From: Pseudomonas sp.
GTDB taxonomy: Bacteria > Pseudomonadota > Gammaproteobacteria > Pseudomonadales > Pseudomonadaceae
NCBI GenBank assembly: GCA_003525045.1
Contig: DQGF01000469.1
Location: 882-7,550, forward strand
Direction of reading: 5' to 3'
DNA length: 6,669 bases
The notes under the pieces: model-generated
The model's input: only the letters and a program-made list of their open reading frames with translations
Databases searched by the model: none
Told to the model about the DNA's origin: nothing
Translations under genes and position numbers: made by a program
Shown: positions 5,944-6,669 of the stretch, piece after piece
Numbering within the stretch: the first letter of the stretch is position 1
How the letters are laid out: the number at the start of each line of letters is the position of its first letter

Positions 5944-6669
5944 CGGCCAGCTCTCCCAGGGTGATGGGCTTGATCGGCGGCCGAATGCGGTAATAACCGA
6001 CCTCGGCCGCCGACACGCCGCGGGCCTTGGCGATGACTTCGGTCACGGTCAGGCCGCACATGCGCCCCTGGCACGGCCCCATGCCACAGCGACCGAATGA
6101 CTTGGCCTGATTCGGGCCCGCGCAACCCAAGGCGACAAAGCTGCGCAGTTCACCTGCCGTCACTTCTTCGCAGCGGCAGACCATGACCTCGTCGGCCGGA
6201 ATGCGGTTTTGTTCTTTTGGCTGATAAAGCGCGTCGAGAAACGGCCGAATCCGCAGATTGGCCTCCAGTTGCACGCGCAACGATCGGGCCTGGTCATCAC
6301 GTTCAGCGGTGCCAATGGTCTTGAGTCGTGTGGCGATCCCCAGCGCCGCCAGTTGCCCCTGCACCGCCGCGGCCTGGGCGCCACCGATACCGGCACCGTC
6401 GCCGGCGATGTAGACCCCTGGCACATCGAGTTCGCCCCAAGGATCGGTGACCGGCCGGAAACATAGCTGATCCAGGTCCCATTCATGGCGCGCGCGCAAG
6501 GCCTGACTGAACTGGATATTCGGCACCACGCCTTGGTGCAGCAGCACGCAACGGGTGGCGATGCGCTGCGCCTTGCCGGACACGCTGAAGGTCAGTGCCT
6601 GCGCCGCCTCCTCGCCTTCGACCGCCAGTTGCTCGGCACCCGTATAATGAGCGATCCCGGCACTGCGCA
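5936..6669 (-). CDS. FAD/NAD(P)-binding oxidoreductase with BFD-like [2Fe-2S] domain, alpha-type subunit, N-terminus beyond right edge
   Basis: The minus-strand frame is open from the right edge to TGA at 5936-5938, so the visible part is the C-terminal 244 residues. A GTG at 6583 lies inside the protein and is not the start, because the frame continues upstream with plausible sequence. A pyridine-nucleotide-disulfide-oxidoreductase-type FAD motif, GVYIAGDGAGIGGAQAA, is encoded at about 6368-6418. The C-terminal domain has CRC (6170-6178) and then RCGMGPCQGRMC (6056-6091), a cysteine pattern of BFD-like [2Fe-2S] domains found in alpha subunits of OoxA/HcnB/D-hydroxyproline-dehydrogenase type. 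Its likely role is to pass electrons from the partner beta subunit to an acceptor. Its stop overlaps the GTG start of the beta gene by 8 bases, consistent with translational coupling and equal dosage. The missing part should contain the N-terminal FAD-binding GxGxxG. Confidence 0.88.
   Translation of the reverse strand, partial: RSAGIAHYTGAEQLAVEGEEAAQALTFSVSGKAQRIATRCVLLHQGVVPNIQFSQALRARHEWDLDQLCFRPVTDPWGELDVPGVYIAGDGAGIGGAQAAAVQGQLAALGIATRLKTIGTAERDDQARSLRVQLEANLRIRPFLDALYQPKEQNRIPADEVMVCRCEEVTAGELRSFVALGCAGPNQAKSFGRCGMGPCQGRMCGLTVTEVIAKARGVSAAEVGYYRIRPPIKPITLGELAGE

Noticed and set aside
4765..6669. Identification of the flavoprotein pair as hydrogen cyanide synthase hcnBC
   Set aside because: The domain layout is similar, but the beta sequence differs clearly from HcnC as I recall it, and a Rid gene follows, which is not part of the hcn operon.

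Overview
The window looks like a chromosomal segment of a gammaproteobacterium, most likely a Pseudomonas of the fluorescens type. Base composition is GC-rich (by eye around 60%), third codon positions are strongly G/C-biased, genes have GGAGG-type ribosome binding sites, and the protein families are ones common in environmental pseudomonads. No species can be named from the sequence alone. I see no insertion sequence, tRNA, rRNA, CRISPR array or phage gene.

Layout, left to right. (1) 1-1212, minus strand: a tetratricopeptide-repeat (TPR) protein whose C-terminus lies beyond the left edge. (2) 1213-1582: a 370-base divergent intergenic region with several inverted repeats and no convincing gene. 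(3) 1583-2119, plus: a small YjlB-type cupin. (4) 2120-2332: a 213-base spacer with three hairpin-forming segments. (5) 2333-3148, plus: an RsbQ-like alpha/beta hydrolase. (6) 3138-4319, plus, overlapping the hydrolase by 11 bases: a soluble PAS-coiled-coil-histidine kinase. (7) About 4346-4379: a strong hairpin between convergent genes, probably a bidirectional terminator. (8) 4402-6669, minus: a compact operon read right to left. It encodes an FAD/BFD-type [2Fe-2S] oxidoreductase alpha subunit (N-terminus beyond the right edge), an FAD-dependent DAO-family oxidase beta subunit, and a Rid-family (imine deaminase) protein.

Two functional units stand out. The hydrolase/kinase pair resembles the Bacillus subtilis RsbQ-RsbP pair, in which an alpha/beta hydrolase works with a PAS domain to signal energy stress. 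Here the PAS and its linker resemble RsbP, but the output is a histidine kinase instead of a PP2C phosphatase. No response regulator is visible in the window. RsbQ is also related to the plant strigolactone/karrikin receptors D14/KAI2, so this pair is a candidate small-molecule perception system with an unknown ligand.

The minus-strand operon looks like an amine, imino-acid or opine-type dehydrogenase complex. The beta subunit would oxidise a C-N bond, the alpha subunit would carry electrons away, and the Rid protein would hydrolyse the reactive imine product. The substrate cannot be read from the sequence. The TPR protein and the cupin have no assignable pathway.
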